From NCBI GenBank assembly GCA_037176845.1, contig JAYKXP010000059.1:124001-188000 (forward strand): DNA of 64,000 nt, in the 5' to 3' direction. Shown in pieces: positions 11,821 through 23,300 of this stretch (its first letter is position 1; each line of letters begins with the position of its first letter). The stretch is from Paramarasmius palmivorus. Taxonomy: Eukaryota; Basidiomycota; Agaricomycetes; Agaricales; Marasmiaceae. The position numbers and the translations under genes are program-made. The notes under the pieces were generated by a model, which was given only the letters and a program-made list of their open reading frames with translations, did not search any database and was not told where the DNA came from.

Positions 11821-13768
11821 ATGGCATTACCAACAAAAGGTCGTGTCATCATCGACACCACAGTTGGGGAGGTTGACATAGAACTTTGGTCGAAGGAGAC
11901 CCCAAAAACATGCAGGAACTTTTTACAGTTGGCCATGGAGGGTAAGTGTGTGAGTCTTCTCCTCCTGTCATTTTGCCTTCGCGTTGACCTGGTTAATTTA
12001 CAGGATATTACGACGGAGTGATCTTCCACCGGTATGATTTCTCATTTTACTGGCAACGAGAAGGGTACTGACTCCTTTGTGTAGTGTTGTACCAGGGTTT
12101 TTGGTTCAAACTGGGGACAAGACAGGAACTGGCGCTGGTGGAGAGTCGATCTATGGAGGTGCGTATGCGTACGGGTGTCTTTTGTTCCAGGAAATTGCTA
12201 ACGTTTAACGGCACAATACAGAACCATTCGAGGATGAGATTCACCCCCGACTTCGTTTTGCTCATAGAGGCCTGGTAGCGATGGCGAATAATGGAACGAA
12301 GAACTCAAATGACTCGCAATTCATCATCACGCTCGGTTCGTCTAGTTTCAGCATTGGCTCACATACCTCTAAACATGGCGTTATAGACAGAGCCGACGAG
12401 TTACATGGAAAGCATACCTTGTTTGGGAGAGTTATCGGAGATACAGTTTACAGTGCGTGCCATGTCTATACAACCATTCCTGGCCCTGACTTTTCCTGCA
12501 AGATGTAATGAAAATTGGCGAAATGGGTATGTTTACCTACATCTTACTCGACACGCACCGACCTTTTCCTGTCTAGAGCTCGACAAGAACGAGAGACCGG
12601 TTTAGTAGGTGGCCTTCGGTCCAAGTTGTGGGCAGTATGCTTAACCGTCTTCTATCCTAGCCCACCCAAGATCAAGAACGTCCGAATACTCGATAATCCA
12701 TTCCCAGATATCATACCACGTATCACAGCAGCCGAGAAGCGTGCTCAACAGCGGGCTAGAGAGGAGGCACAAAAGGAGCGTGAAGAGGAGATGCGGAGAA
12801 GGGGTGCCAAGAAGTGAGCGCACGATAGTCATTTTGACGATCGAATACTCACCTGAACCTTGCAGAAATGTGAAGCTTCTTAGTTTTGGAGCTGACGAAG
12901 GTGAAGATCAGGGCGAGGAAGAAGAACCTGTAACATTCAAGAAGAAGGCGATTTTCAGACCCGATTTGGTCGACGACAGCTCATCCAAAAAAGCAGATCT
13001 AGTTTTACCAGATTTTGTCACAAATGTGCCCAAGAGTATGGAAAAAGAGAAAGAGATTGTACAGGCAAAGGTACATCATCTTCTACTCATCTTATACCCG
13101 TACTTATCGAGCTAAAGACTTCCGAGGATGCCGAGAACAAGTCAAGGAAGGCAAAGAGCAAGGACAAAGATCTCGACATCACCAAAATCCGGGAACAGCA
13201 TGCCTCCGAGAAGGCTTCCTCGCTCACAGCTCGTCAGAAAGAAATAGAGAAAATGGAAGCCGACATTCGAAAACTCGCCAAAAAGAGGGCTGGTGAAGAT
13301 GATAGCGACGACGAAAGGAAGAAGAAGCCGAAAAAGTCCTACCTGGAGGAAGAGCTGAGCAAATATGCCAAGGGTCGCGGCTTGACTCGGAAAATGCGGC
13401 GGAAGGACGAAGGGGATGTGTTGGCCAAGTTGGAGATGTTTAGGGACCGACTGCAGCAGACCGAGGCAAGTGAAGGAGAAGCTGAAGAGGAGAGTGCCGA
13501 AGCAGGCGATGGTGATGTGCCCATGGCTGGGCTCGATGATCCTGGGATGGAGATTGACGATGACCGAGGGTTCCTCGGCCATAAGTTGTATTTCCCCAAA
13601 GATGATGGGGAGGAAAGTCGGAAGGCAGAGAGGGATTATGAAGTTATCGACCCAAGACAACGGGGTGCACGCGCTAGGGAAGAGGAAAGGGAACGAAAGA
13701 ACAAGGAGAGAGGTGGCGGCAAGCCTAGGCATGGTGGACAAAGGCATGGTGGAGAACGAAAACGATAA
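11821..13768 (+). CDS. CWC27: Spliceosome-associated cyclophilin CWC27
   Basis: About ten exons join in frame into a protein of roughly 450 residues. The start MALPTKGRVIIDTTVGEVDI is a few residues shorter than many CWC27 proteins, but I see no upstream exon. Residues 1-165 form the cyclophilin fold: [79 protein letters not shown], and DRADELHGKHTLFGRVIGD. At the position where active cyclophilins have Trp (the DWLDGKH segment), this one reads Glu (DELHGKH). That matches what is known of human CWC27, which is regarded as catalytically weak or inactive. The C-terminal half is a charged, coiled-coil-prone tail with acidic runs and Lys/Arg-rich ends, as in the family. CWC27 acts in the nucleus as part of the activated spliceosome, near CWC22. 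The gene is intact and flanked by the gene-free stretch upstream and a tRNA gene downstream. Confidence 0.92.
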
Positions 13769-14260
13769 GTTCTGTATCACTATCCTTTCTGTAAACTTGA
13801 TCGCTGGAATGTCGAGGGTTTGCTACACCGAGACAACACTATCGTTATGTAGTCGTGACCGTGGCGTGTTAAACCGGTCGTTCTTGAATCTTCTGCAGGG
13901 ACCACGTGCCGGTTTCCTTAAGCTTCCTCAGGCCTCACCCCCTTGTTCACCCCCTTTGTCTTTTTTTGGCTGAAACGTGCAAATTCAGCAAGTTCGAATT
14001 ATCAAGAACAAAGCAAGTCGCTTGAAGCTTCTTTTTGAGACGGATTTACCAACGATGGGTTTCGCAAAATTCCGCTGCTCGAAGTACGTCCAAACCATCT
14101 ACCCAGGGCTATAATATAGATGTACTCACCCAGCTTATTGTGTCACGCCCGGTACAGGGATGCCGTTGTAATTTGTAAAACTTCAGAGAAGAACCTCTCC
14201 CGCACATCAGCATTTGAACCGATTGATTACATGGGTGATCATAAAGGTTCACCTTTTGCA
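13769..14260. other. Intergenic, CWC27 3' side to tRNA-Gln
   Basis: No gene seen. It should hold the 3' UTR of CWC27 and the short 5' flank of the tRNA gene. Confidence 0.4.
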
Positions 14261-14338
14261 GGTCCAATAGTGTAGTGGTTATCACAATGGATTCTGACCA
14301 AGCATTCCATTAACCCAGGTTCGAGTCCTGGTTGGACC
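14261..14338 (+). tRNA. tRNA-Gln (anticodon CUG) with a short intron
   Basis: The 78-nt gene folds as a standard cloverleaf. The acceptor GGTCCAA pairs perfectly with TTGGACC. The T arm is CCAGG-TTCGAGT-CCTGG. The anticodon stem ATGGA pairs with TCCAT around a loop that begins TTCTGA, giving anticodon CTG. About 7 extra bases (CCAAGCA) sit directly 3' of position 37, the canonical place for a nuclear tRNA intron. The D arm (GTG...CAC) and A/B box sequences are intact. A near-identical gene lies on the opposite strand at 18505-18582 and differs by one base inside the intron. Confidence 0.95.
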
Positions 14339-14599
14339 TTATTAGCAATTTTGTTCTTGTTAACTTGAGCTTGAACCACTATGTCATCCGTTTTCTTCGA
14401 CGTTGATAACTAATCCACCCATTTTTAGTGTAGGGATCTCCGGATGAAAACTTATAGTTTAGGTTCGCGATAAAAATTGGTGACTAGCAGCGGTGCTGAT
14501 GATCTTTTTCCATCTTATATAGGAATAGCGGAGGCTGAACTGGCACACAATCATCATCTCGACATGGTAGATACATCACATAATGGTCGATGGTGGTGC

Positions 14600-15305
14600 T
14601 GTCAGTAGCCTGAGAGATATTGTGCAAGACATCACCAAGAACGAAGCTTTCTTCAGGTTGTCGGACCATGTCTGACCCTGGATGGCCCTTCTTGATGCCA
14701 GTGCACAGAAGAACCGTGACGGTCCGACAAATACAAAAAGATGCCGCGATAGGCGCAACTGTATTTGACCACTACCTCTTCTGTGCTGATGATGGGTAAG
14801 TGCAAGTATATCTCGGTTTAGTCCTTCTAGCTGATGCCTTTTCCGGGAGCAAGTGAATCTCGTCTGACAATATTCGTCTTCGAGAATTTCATTCCGGCAC
14901 TTGTAAAGAAGCCTGTCAATGACACTCCCGAGAGCTATCTGACCGTGACTGCTATTTGTGGTACATGTGTCGGTAACATTTCGGCACAACTTCACTGATA
15001 ACTATCATTAGCCTCGGACGTTATTGATGATATTGACGGTGCTTAGAAATTGGTTTGGAGGTGGGTAGAAGCCTTAGAATTGCAATGATCGGTTATTGTC
15101 TTTCTAGAATGGACCCTGGCTACTCAGCTTGGTCCGACTGAGACGGACGAGTCCATGCATGACTACAGTGACGCACAGAAACTATTGACGATATCGGTTG
15201 GAAGGTGAGTGGTCTCCACTTTGCGAACTTTCCGATGCTGATAGTTGCCTTTGGCAGTAGTGGCTTTCATCAAGTCAAGAAGTCGATCGAAGTTGGTGTC
15301 AGCAT
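14600..15305 (+). pseudogene. Decayed GH5 glucanase copy
   Basis: Short translated segments on plus match successive parts of the intact GH5 encoded on minus just downstream, in the right order. They are SLRDIVQDITKNEAF (matches GDIVQDLIQNN), DAAIGATVFDHYLFCADDG (matches DAAIGPVTYDHHLFFADDG), DTPESYL (matches ATPEGYL) and NWFGEWTLATQLGPTETDE (matches LWFGEWTLATQLGAAETDD). Old splice sites survive next to them, such as the gtaag donor after the ADDG segment. The pieces lie in different frames and in-frame stops fall between them. The Tyr that opens the last homologous exon in the intact gene is a TAG here. The N-terminal half is missing or beyond recognition. This is a dead, partly deleted paralogue that points toward its intact sibling. 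Confidence 0.8.
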
Positions 15306-15723
15306 CATTATTCCATCTCGTGACATGTTCCTCGCTCTATGTAGTTTATTGAGAGAGAGGCTATCCAAGCAGAAGCCTCACGCACGGATCCAATGGATAT
15401 TCGCGCTCCTTACACGAATACCAGTCAAGTGGTCCAATGCTATCGACACTTCTTGTTTATCTCCGTCTCCTACCTAGCCACCCCTGTTATAATTCCCCGC
15501 CTATCTATTAATTTCCACTATAGAAGAGCACTTGACGTGGAACCGGATAGATGCATTCAACAAGTAGCAACACGATGTGCTGCACATATACTATAAGGAA
15601 TGTCTTATATTGAACGACTGTGATACTAGAAAGAATGTGGAGAGTAGGATATTCACAAGCAGAAACAAACGTCAGAAGAGAAGGACATGCACGAGTGAAG
15701 CCCTTAATAGGCTAGTCCAATAA
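15306..15723. other. Spacer between the two GH5 copies
   Basis: This is the centre of the tail-to-tail GH5 arrangement. I see no further GH5-like segment or other gene. The last bases are the 3' UTR side of the intact minus-strand gene. Confidence 0.4.
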
Positions 15724-17998
15724 CTAGTAAGATTTGTCTCCGCAATCAACTTCCACATGGTATTTGTCGCAGACATGAGGGTCGTGAAGCGCAGCAGGAT
15801 CTTTGGTCAACCAACCTCGTTTTACGCCGTCCATGTATGACCTGGTTCAGAGTGAACAAAGCGTAGGAGGAAGATCATCTTTCGGCAACTCACCACACTC
15901 CGCCAAATTCGGTCTTGAAGTTCCAGTACTGGTCATAATAGTAGGTATAAACGCGCTGAAAAACCGACTACGAATGGTACTCACAAACCACCCAAGGCTG
16001 CCATTGTATGCTATCTTTTGCGCATCAGCATAGTCCTTGAGGAAGTCGTCGGTTTCTGCTGCACCAAGCTGAGTAGCCAAGGTCCATTCTAAAGGTGCGT
16101 GAGTAAGTAAGCACACGAGTTCGTAGTTATTATTTCCTACCGCCAAACCAAAGAGGATCATTCCTGAGCAACTTCATATTATCGACTATCGGAAGATCTA
16201 AGGGAGCCGTCAATCGTAAACCAACAGACCTGATCGAATCTTACTGCAAATGGACTTCAGGTATCCTTCGGGGGTAGCGGTAATATTCTGCGTTCTCTTC
16301 AATCAAATGTTCTTGACGGACGTATAATAGTAGATGCTTACTCCGGAGCTTGAGAGATCGCATCATGAGTCCAGATTCCGGTAAGACAGGATGAAGCGCT
16401 CACCCGTCATCAGCAAAGAACAAATGATGGTCGTAGGTAACTGGCCCGATTGCAGCATCAGCAGGGTTGAAAGGGTTGTTAGACTGCGTCGCAATATCCA
16501 TAAAGCTTCGTTACGAACATTTGGTATCAAGATCATAATCTGGGATCAATGATATTATTCACTTACTTAGCAATCAAAGGTTCCTGGTCGATGAACGCAG
16601 GGATCTCGAGACACGTGTTGTTCTGAATGAGATCTTGAACGATGTCTCCAATAATAGGAAGTGAATCTAGTAGCGCATCTATGACCGGCTCTGAGAAGAT
16701 AGCCTTCACTGCGGTATCTGACGATGCGTGATTATACGCATAGCTGATGTTCGTTTGACCATAAGAAAGTTTAGGGATATGTGGTATGTCGGAGTCAAGA
16801 CCTAAGATAGCCTCGACGAGCCGCATAGTCAAGGCGAAGTTCTTGAGGTCTGGAGAGCGCATAAGTACAATGAGCGCGGGCACTGCCGTGACTTACAATC
16901 GCCGTAGCCGGGAGTCAAGGCTGAGTTTTGCAAAGGATTGTTCACAGCCTCGATGGCAAAAACGCTACCAAAGGCAGGATCGATATGGGAGAGCGTAGTC
17001 ATCACTGCGGTCCATATGAGGGCACGATGATAATTTTCGGGGGTCTGGTAAAAAAAAATGCGATGGCTCAACTAGGGAAGCGACAGAAAATATGGCCACA
17101 CACGTAGAACTGAGGGTCCTTGGTACACCTATTAAATTGTAAGTTTTTGGGCATCCACAAGGGCCTTCTGGTACCGTTGACTTACCTTCCGGTCCACATT
17201 TCATTGGGCCTTTGGGCGCCAGGGGCAGCATGAAGATCCAGGACAGCTGCAATGCCAGCTTTGTTCAATTGATCCAGACCTCGACGCTAGACATATAATT
17301 CTCGTCGCTCATAGGGAAAGACACATAGACGAGTAGACATACGAGTGACGCCAGACCTCCGCGGGGGAAGAATTCGGTTTTGCGGTCGACCAACTGTTCG
17401 ATGATGTACCATCCAACCTACCAAACGGTTCGTCAACCGGACAATTAGAGGAAGAGGAAGATACGCAAACATACCGGAATTCGAACAGTATTTATTCCCA
17501 AATCAACTAGATCGTTGACGTCCTGTTGTGTGAACCATGTTTCCCTAACTTATCATCAGCTTGTGCTCAAATTTGACATGGTGCGAATGTTACCAATGTT
17601 GCTTGAACACTGCGTCTACGTTGTCGGGGAAGAATTCTGCGAAAGCGCTGCGCGGGTGAAAACGTGGAATGTGACTTGCAGAGCCGGTTTCGCCTACCCG
17701 TCGCTTCGAACGCAACCACCACAAGGATCACACTGTTCACCACCCATGGCTCCCCATTCTGGATATATTGAGGTGTGAGCCTATAGGTGCAGTGATGTGA
17801 ATGCGCACCATTAGGCATCATCCATGGTTCAGTGATCAACCTGACGCGGACAAAGTAAGGAATCTGGCTTGTAGAAAGCTGGTCAGAGACTTACCAATTA
17901 CCCAAGTTGACCCCATAGATTTTTTCAGGACGATGTCCAGCGAAAGCCTTCGAGAAGAGGAAGCCGCAGAGAAGGAACTTGAAGATTAAGGTATACAT
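15724..17998 (-). CDS. Secreted GH5 beta-glucanase with an altered acid/base motif
   Basis: Roughly 15 exons join in frame into a protein of about 480 residues. The start is MYTLIFKFLLCGFLFSKAFA, a typical signal peptide. Then come KIYGVNLGNWLITEPWMM, DLGINTVRIPVGWYIIEQLV and AAVLDLHAAPGAQRPNEMW, which are exo-beta-glucanase-like GH5 segments. The nucleophile segment DPLWFGEWTLATQ keeps its Glu, and the C-terminal WFYWNFKTEFGGVW is normal. The protein ends VDCGDKSY and a stop. The segment that should read NEP, holding the general acid/base Glu, reads AIEAVNNPLQN here; the codon at 16937-16939 is AAT (Asn). Everything else is intact: no stop and no frameshift. The family cleaves beta-1,3 or beta-1,6 glucans of fungal walls or plant matter outside the cell. 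With the Asn, catalysis may be impaired or changed, or this may be a glucan-binding pseudoenzyme. A tRNA-Gln gene lies about 0.5 kb upstream in the same orientation. Confidence 0.85.
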
Positions 17999-18504
17999 GG
18001 AAATCGTTGGATGAAGCCTCGATCCATGCTGGACTATAAAGAGCGGAAGAAGGCAGCGGAATTCAACAAAATTGTACCCGATCACGGGAATTCGTGAAGT
18101 CCATCCGCATAGTTGTGCCTATGAAAATAGGATGTTGACCAAAAACGGCGTCAAGTTCTTCCGCGAATGTGAGGGTCTACATATGAAATCTTTAGAGAGT
18201 TTTGTCCTAATAGAATCCGAGATGTATTCTGAGATGGTGGTCCTGAGATGATCTATGAGCTCTTGAGGTCCAGGGATAGAAGTTAGAACGGTCATGGTAG
18301 TTTGCTGTGCCGGTTTTCCCCAGAGTTAGGCGCCCACTCCCAACTGAATCACGTGAGTCACTTTCTTGAGCGCTTGGGCTGAGCTCGGTCAACATTAACC
18401 TCTTCGAAGGAACTGAAGATATCTGAGCTGAAGGCTCACATCAATTTAGCAGAAAAATGATATGCCTAAAAACGAGAAGTAAGTACTCTCAATCACCTGA
18501 ACAA
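17999..18504. promoter_or_regulatory. Upstream region of the GH5 gene
   Basis: This gap lies between the GH5 start and the second tRNA-Gln. A 58-codon minus-strand frame (18295-18119) opens with MTVLTSIPGPQELIDHLRTT and has amphipathic character. I do not recognise it and have no splice evidence, so I do not call it a gene. No clear TATA box could be tied to the GH5 start. Confidence 0.3.
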
Positions 18505-18582
18505 GGTCCAACCAGGACTCGAACCTGGGTTAATGGAATACTTGGTCAGAATCCATTGTGATAACCACTACACTATTGGACC
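18505..18582 (-). tRNA. tRNA-Gln (anticodon CUG) with a short intron, second copy
   Basis: This is the same 78-nt gene as the one at 14261-14338, on the opposite strand. The only difference I see is one base in the intron (CCAAGTA here, CCAAGCA there). All stems are intact. Together the two copies bracket the GH5 pair. Confidence 0.95.
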
Positions 18583-19220
18583 AACGACTGAAAGTTAAAC
18601 GCTTGTCGGTATTGGACTGTAGCTTGTGGATACCATCCGCTGAATTCAAATTGCTGCGCGAATTCCAGCATGGCGAAGAGGAGTTGGTGCTAATCGCAGG
18701 TCAAGATGAAGTGAAGGCTCAGTGAAGGGTAACATTAGACACTAGAGGAGAACTAGCTACTGTGTAAGGGAGTGAAACCGATACCTCAAGGCCTCACGGT
18801 CCACGGACAATCCTGCCGATAGGAACCGTGGTGAAGGATCTGTCAAATTGTAGCATGTTGCTGGGTGACTGAACAAGCGGCATCGTACGCAGTGTTGAAG
18901 GACCATCGAGGAAAGATCTGAAGACTGAAGTCTTGTTTGAAACCGGATTAGATTAAGGAAGTTATGGGTATGGTCCACGCCATATATAGTACCACTTCTA
19001 TAGCACGAATATCTAGAAAGAATCGTGTCTTGTCCTTTGGACCAGCCGTTCATCTGAGGACTACCTTCGATAACCTGGACGGCAGAGGGCTGATCCAGTC
19101 ATCTCCAACTGTGACGACTTTGGGCCTCGTCAAGATTGTCCCAGCTTTCCATGGGAGATTAGGTTGAGGTCGGAGACGGTGGCGCTGGCGTTGATATTGT
19201 AAACGGAAGGTGTTTCCTGA
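18583..19220. other. Intergenic, no gene seen
   Basis: The longest open frame (98 codons on minus, around 18757-19053) has no recognisable motif and no supporting splice pattern. I see nothing else. Confidence 0.35.
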
Positions 19221-19851
19221 TTACAGCTCGACATCCTCTCCGTTGATGCATACCACACTCCTCGCCTTTCCCTTATCACGTTCCTTCGGGGTTTCCGGTA
19301 TTGGAGTAGAGTCATCTGTGTCGGTATCCGAACACGAGGATGTAGTTGCCTCTGGGCTAACGAGCAGTTGTGCAATACATCGATTGGCGTCTGTGCATTT
19401 CTTCATGCGTTCAGAACGTTGTGCCTCTGAAGGTAGCGATAACGACGTGGAGACCAGTTTCGAGAGATTAGGGGTCGTGGAGCACGAGGGTAACATCCTC
19501 AGCAAAGCTTTGAGCTCTAGCATATCGCTGGAAGGGCCACACAGGTTATCTTTGTGCTTTCACTTGATGTACGAGAAGACGTACCTATAGCTTAGACATC
19601 GACACGGCTCCACGGGGGTTCTATCCCAGTCATCCGCCACGAACACTTGGGCGATCATGCACCATGCAACATTCTTGCTCTTTCTCGGATGTGAAGAAGA
19701 GGACAAGGTCGTGAACATGGGAGAGGGTGTCGGTTTCATTCAGAACCGTTGAGAGACCTTCCCGTATATAACAGATCGCATATGATATGGAGCGGAGCTC
19801 CAGATACGGCAGCCAAGGTTCCTGTTTGAGTGAGATCCGTTGGCGTTTCAC
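19221..19851 (-). CDS. Hypothetical protein, probably two exons or more
   Basis: Two open segments on minus may form one gene. The upstream one (to 19851) reads PYLELRSISYAICYIREGLS and lacks a clear ATG at its start, so another exon may lie upstream. It has a GT donor near its end. The downstream segment carries CGPSSDMLELKALLRMLP followed by a Ser/Thr/Asp-rich low-complexity stretch and ends GEDVEL with a stop at 19221. The Leu-rich pattern faintly resembles the C-terminal part of Agaricomycete F-box proteins, but I cannot show an F-box. The gene may be partial or decaying. Confidence 0.3.
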
Positions 19852-20376
19852 CGTCCTGGTACGTCACTCAAAACAAAACAAACACGTGCGATACGATCCT
19901 CACCGCACCAACCTCAGATTCTGATTCCTAGAGTGGCGATTATGGAGCCATTAATTATCTGTCTTTAGTTGCAATAGTCTCCGCGGCCGTGCTCTAGTTT
20001 TAGATTCTACGTTTTTGACCTCCTGGCCAGCAATCATTGTTTCGGCCGTGTACGTTCAGAGCGAAGACCGAAGGCTGAAATTTGAGCTAGGTCAGTATGA
20101 AGAGCTGCATTATGAGAATTATGCTTACACTCCGAACATGAAGGAAGAATTTCACGATGAAGGCTGCAGCTCTGGCACTATTGGATTGGAATGTGAAAGG
20201 GGAAGAGGGTGAGGTACAAAGGTTAGGGACATCGGACTTCGTTGCCGTAGCCGACGGCCAAACAAACCTTTTCTTCCCCATCACCGACGACGACTACGGC
20301 GAACCATATAATGGCCTAGAAGTCCTCGATAGTCTTCACTGAGCCTTAGCTATCGTTAAGCTCACGGATTGCGTCA
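19852..20376. promoter_or_regulatory. Upstream region of the Ser-rich gene
   Basis: Two short open frames (20015-20212 and 20157-20342, plus strand) lie here. One ends just before the start codon at 20377. They have no recognisable domain and may be upstream ORFs in the leader or chance frames. Confidence 0.3.
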
Positions 20377-23300
20377 ATGACCAACCCTCTTTTTCCCCAA
20401 ACTCCCCAATCCCGAATACCCACACCTGGTCATGACCGAAAAGCTTCTATGAATGCAACGAGCCCAGCCTCGTCATCATCGTCGATTGGTACAGGCTCAA
20501 ATACATCCGGGAGATCGAATTTTCGTGGTCTGCGGTCGTTATTGCCGTTTGCACCCAATAAACAAGTTACACCTGTTTCTGCATCCGTTTCGCCTACGCA
20601 AAATGGCCCACAGCAGAATTCGAGTGGACCAACCATAAAGAGCCCCTTTTCGAGCTTTGGAAGTGTGCGGAGGTCTATAAATTTGACCCGGGAGAAAGAG
20701 AAAGAGAAGGGGAAGGAAAGGGAGAGGAAGATGTCTTTGTCGAGCGCGCTGCCAGTCATCGCTATCGAGCACCCGAGCATGGAAGTTACACCAATTAGGA
20801 AGAGTATGTCGTTGACTATGCTCGAAAAGCCTTTACCCGAAGCACCGTTGGATGCAGATGAAATGGGGTTCAGAAAGGCTTCCAACGATGAGACTGTGAC
20901 GATATCGAACTCAAGTATGTGAACCCGTCTCCAGAATTGCTTCTTCTGACCATTTCTTTGCGTGTATAGTACGCACACCGGGTTCAGGTTTGGATTTTCC
21001 ATACCCTTATGCAAGCTTTATCTCACCTTTCTACGCCCAGAACGATCTTCATTGTCTGGTTCACGCAGTATTCCTTGGGAAAATTCTACAGAAGATGTCA
21101 CTAGCACTGGTAGGTTAAATGACTTTATAGTAATGGCCCGTGTAATTGAAATTGTCCAGTTCCACCTACTGCAGATCTGTCAACTATTATCGAGGCCGAC
21201 ACCTCCGGGATATCCAAACATCTACCTTCCACGACTAATTCATCGCCTTCGCCACCGTCATCACGTTTTCCTTCCCATTCATCCGCAAACTCCCCTATAG
21301 TTTCGTCCAACAGAGCGCGATTTCAGCGTTCAGCCACATCCTCGCCTTCAGACTCTCCTTTGATGCCTGTACAACAGCTTCGGCCTGTAAATTCTTCCAG
21401 AAGTAACTCGATACCATCGCCCTCGCCCTCACCCTTTTCACCCCTATCATCTGATGCAGACATAGATGGCAACGACAGTTCACACCTTGAACTGGACCTT
21501 TCGACTTCTCAAATAAACTCGCAAGTAGCCAGTGCGATGAACAACGCCGGAGTTAGCGAGTGGCTGAAGGATGCTAATGCTCGCGTCGTTGATGTTGACG
21601 ACTCCCTGGACATCGATGCGGTCCTGGATGATGAACCACAACAAGATGAAGAACCTAATGCCCAGGGGAAGGGGAACCGTCAGCACACCGGTAGTTTAAT
21701 CATCAACATGGACACTGTTGACCCCCAATTAGCGGCTTTATTAAGCCCTCACCGGATACCTGCTGGCCGCGTACCTTCTGTTGGTTCAGACGAGAATGAT
21801 ACTATCGTAATCCCAAAATCGATATTCGCGACCAACTCGTCATTGTCCCAAACTCCCGGCTCCTCATCTTCCTCGACCATTCTCCCTAAATCACGTCTGC
21901 CCCAGCAGCAATCTTCTCTTCCTCGACTCCGGCCCAGAGTTATAACGCCCTCAAACTCAGGCTCATCAGCCGCGGAGAGCTTGAGGCCATCGCCACCGTC
22001 ACGCTCTCCGCCGGTATTCCAAACTGATGTATTCGTGATGGGCCAGGCTCAGGGGAGAGATGGTACTTCTATTGCCGGCTCTTCACAAACTCTAAACGAC
22101 GTGCCTCCAGCATCTGCATCTTCCTCTCAAACCCGTCTACCCCCTTCTCCCGGTATAACTATCGCCACATCGTCTTCTCCAGCGTCTGGTTCTCCTACAG
22201 CCACGGCTTTCACAGGTCATACCACGCCTTCCACTTCTACCGCGAAGCCTTCGCCATCTATCGCATCTTCGTCTTCGATGACACGATCATATCGGTCTGC
22301 TAGTGGAAGGGGACACTCGAGGATGCTCACTTCACCTGTGAATATAACGCCTGATCGTGCTATTGCGTTAGATCCAGCGTTTGTTCCGCGCCCTAGTTCA
22401 TCATCAGGTCAGCGTAAGGCTAACGTGGATAGCAGTAGTAAACGTCAACATAGACCCCATCTAGGTATTGGGTTAGGTTTGCCTTCGACTGCTACTCCTT
22501 CGCCTCCGCTGGCTTCTCCCGTTCTTCCTAGAGGATCCTTTGATTCTTCGCCCAGACGTCAGCTTGTGAACGAGCATGGGGAGATTTTAGGCAGAGGATC
22601 GCTGGATGAATCTTTCTCTCCACGACGCCAAGGAACTTCAACGCCATCATCCGCATTTGCAATGAAGAGACAGAGAAAACGGAGTATGTCTGTCGAAGAC
22701 ACCCGATTATCTCTGTCGGTCGGCCGATCTCAAGGGGACGGAAGCACGGGCACGAGAGAACGGGCTGGTTCAGCGCTCTCAACGGCTACTTCTAGAGCCT
22801 ATGCATACCTCGGCCGAAAACACGAAGGCTCTGTTGTTAGTGACAGGGAAAGACCGGGAAGTAGTGCCAGTGGTCGACCTCCGGTGACGGAATGGTTGGG
22901 TCCACGTACGGCAAAGGCATTCCGAGCTGCTGGGTTGTTGGATGGTAAAGAGCTGCCTTTGTCTGCATCACCCGATCCGGGGAGTATATCGGGCCACCTC
23001 CAGGTACGAAGGTACGGGAGTTTGAGGAGCACGAGTGGGTATAACAGAGCAAACTCGAGGGCAGCATTTTCCGAGGCAGGTGGGAGTGGCAGTATAGCAA
23101 GTTCTGGCAAAAGGAGAGGTAGTGGGAGTTACTTTTCGTCGAGTAACGGTGGCGGCGGAAGTGTTCAAAGCCCAACATCGTTGATGGACAGTCCGACATT
23201 CACCACGAATTCGCGAGATCGAGAGACACCGCCTAGGTCAGCCTCGACGGCGCCTACATCAGTTTCAGGGTATTCCAACCGCGAAAGAGACGATGAGGTA

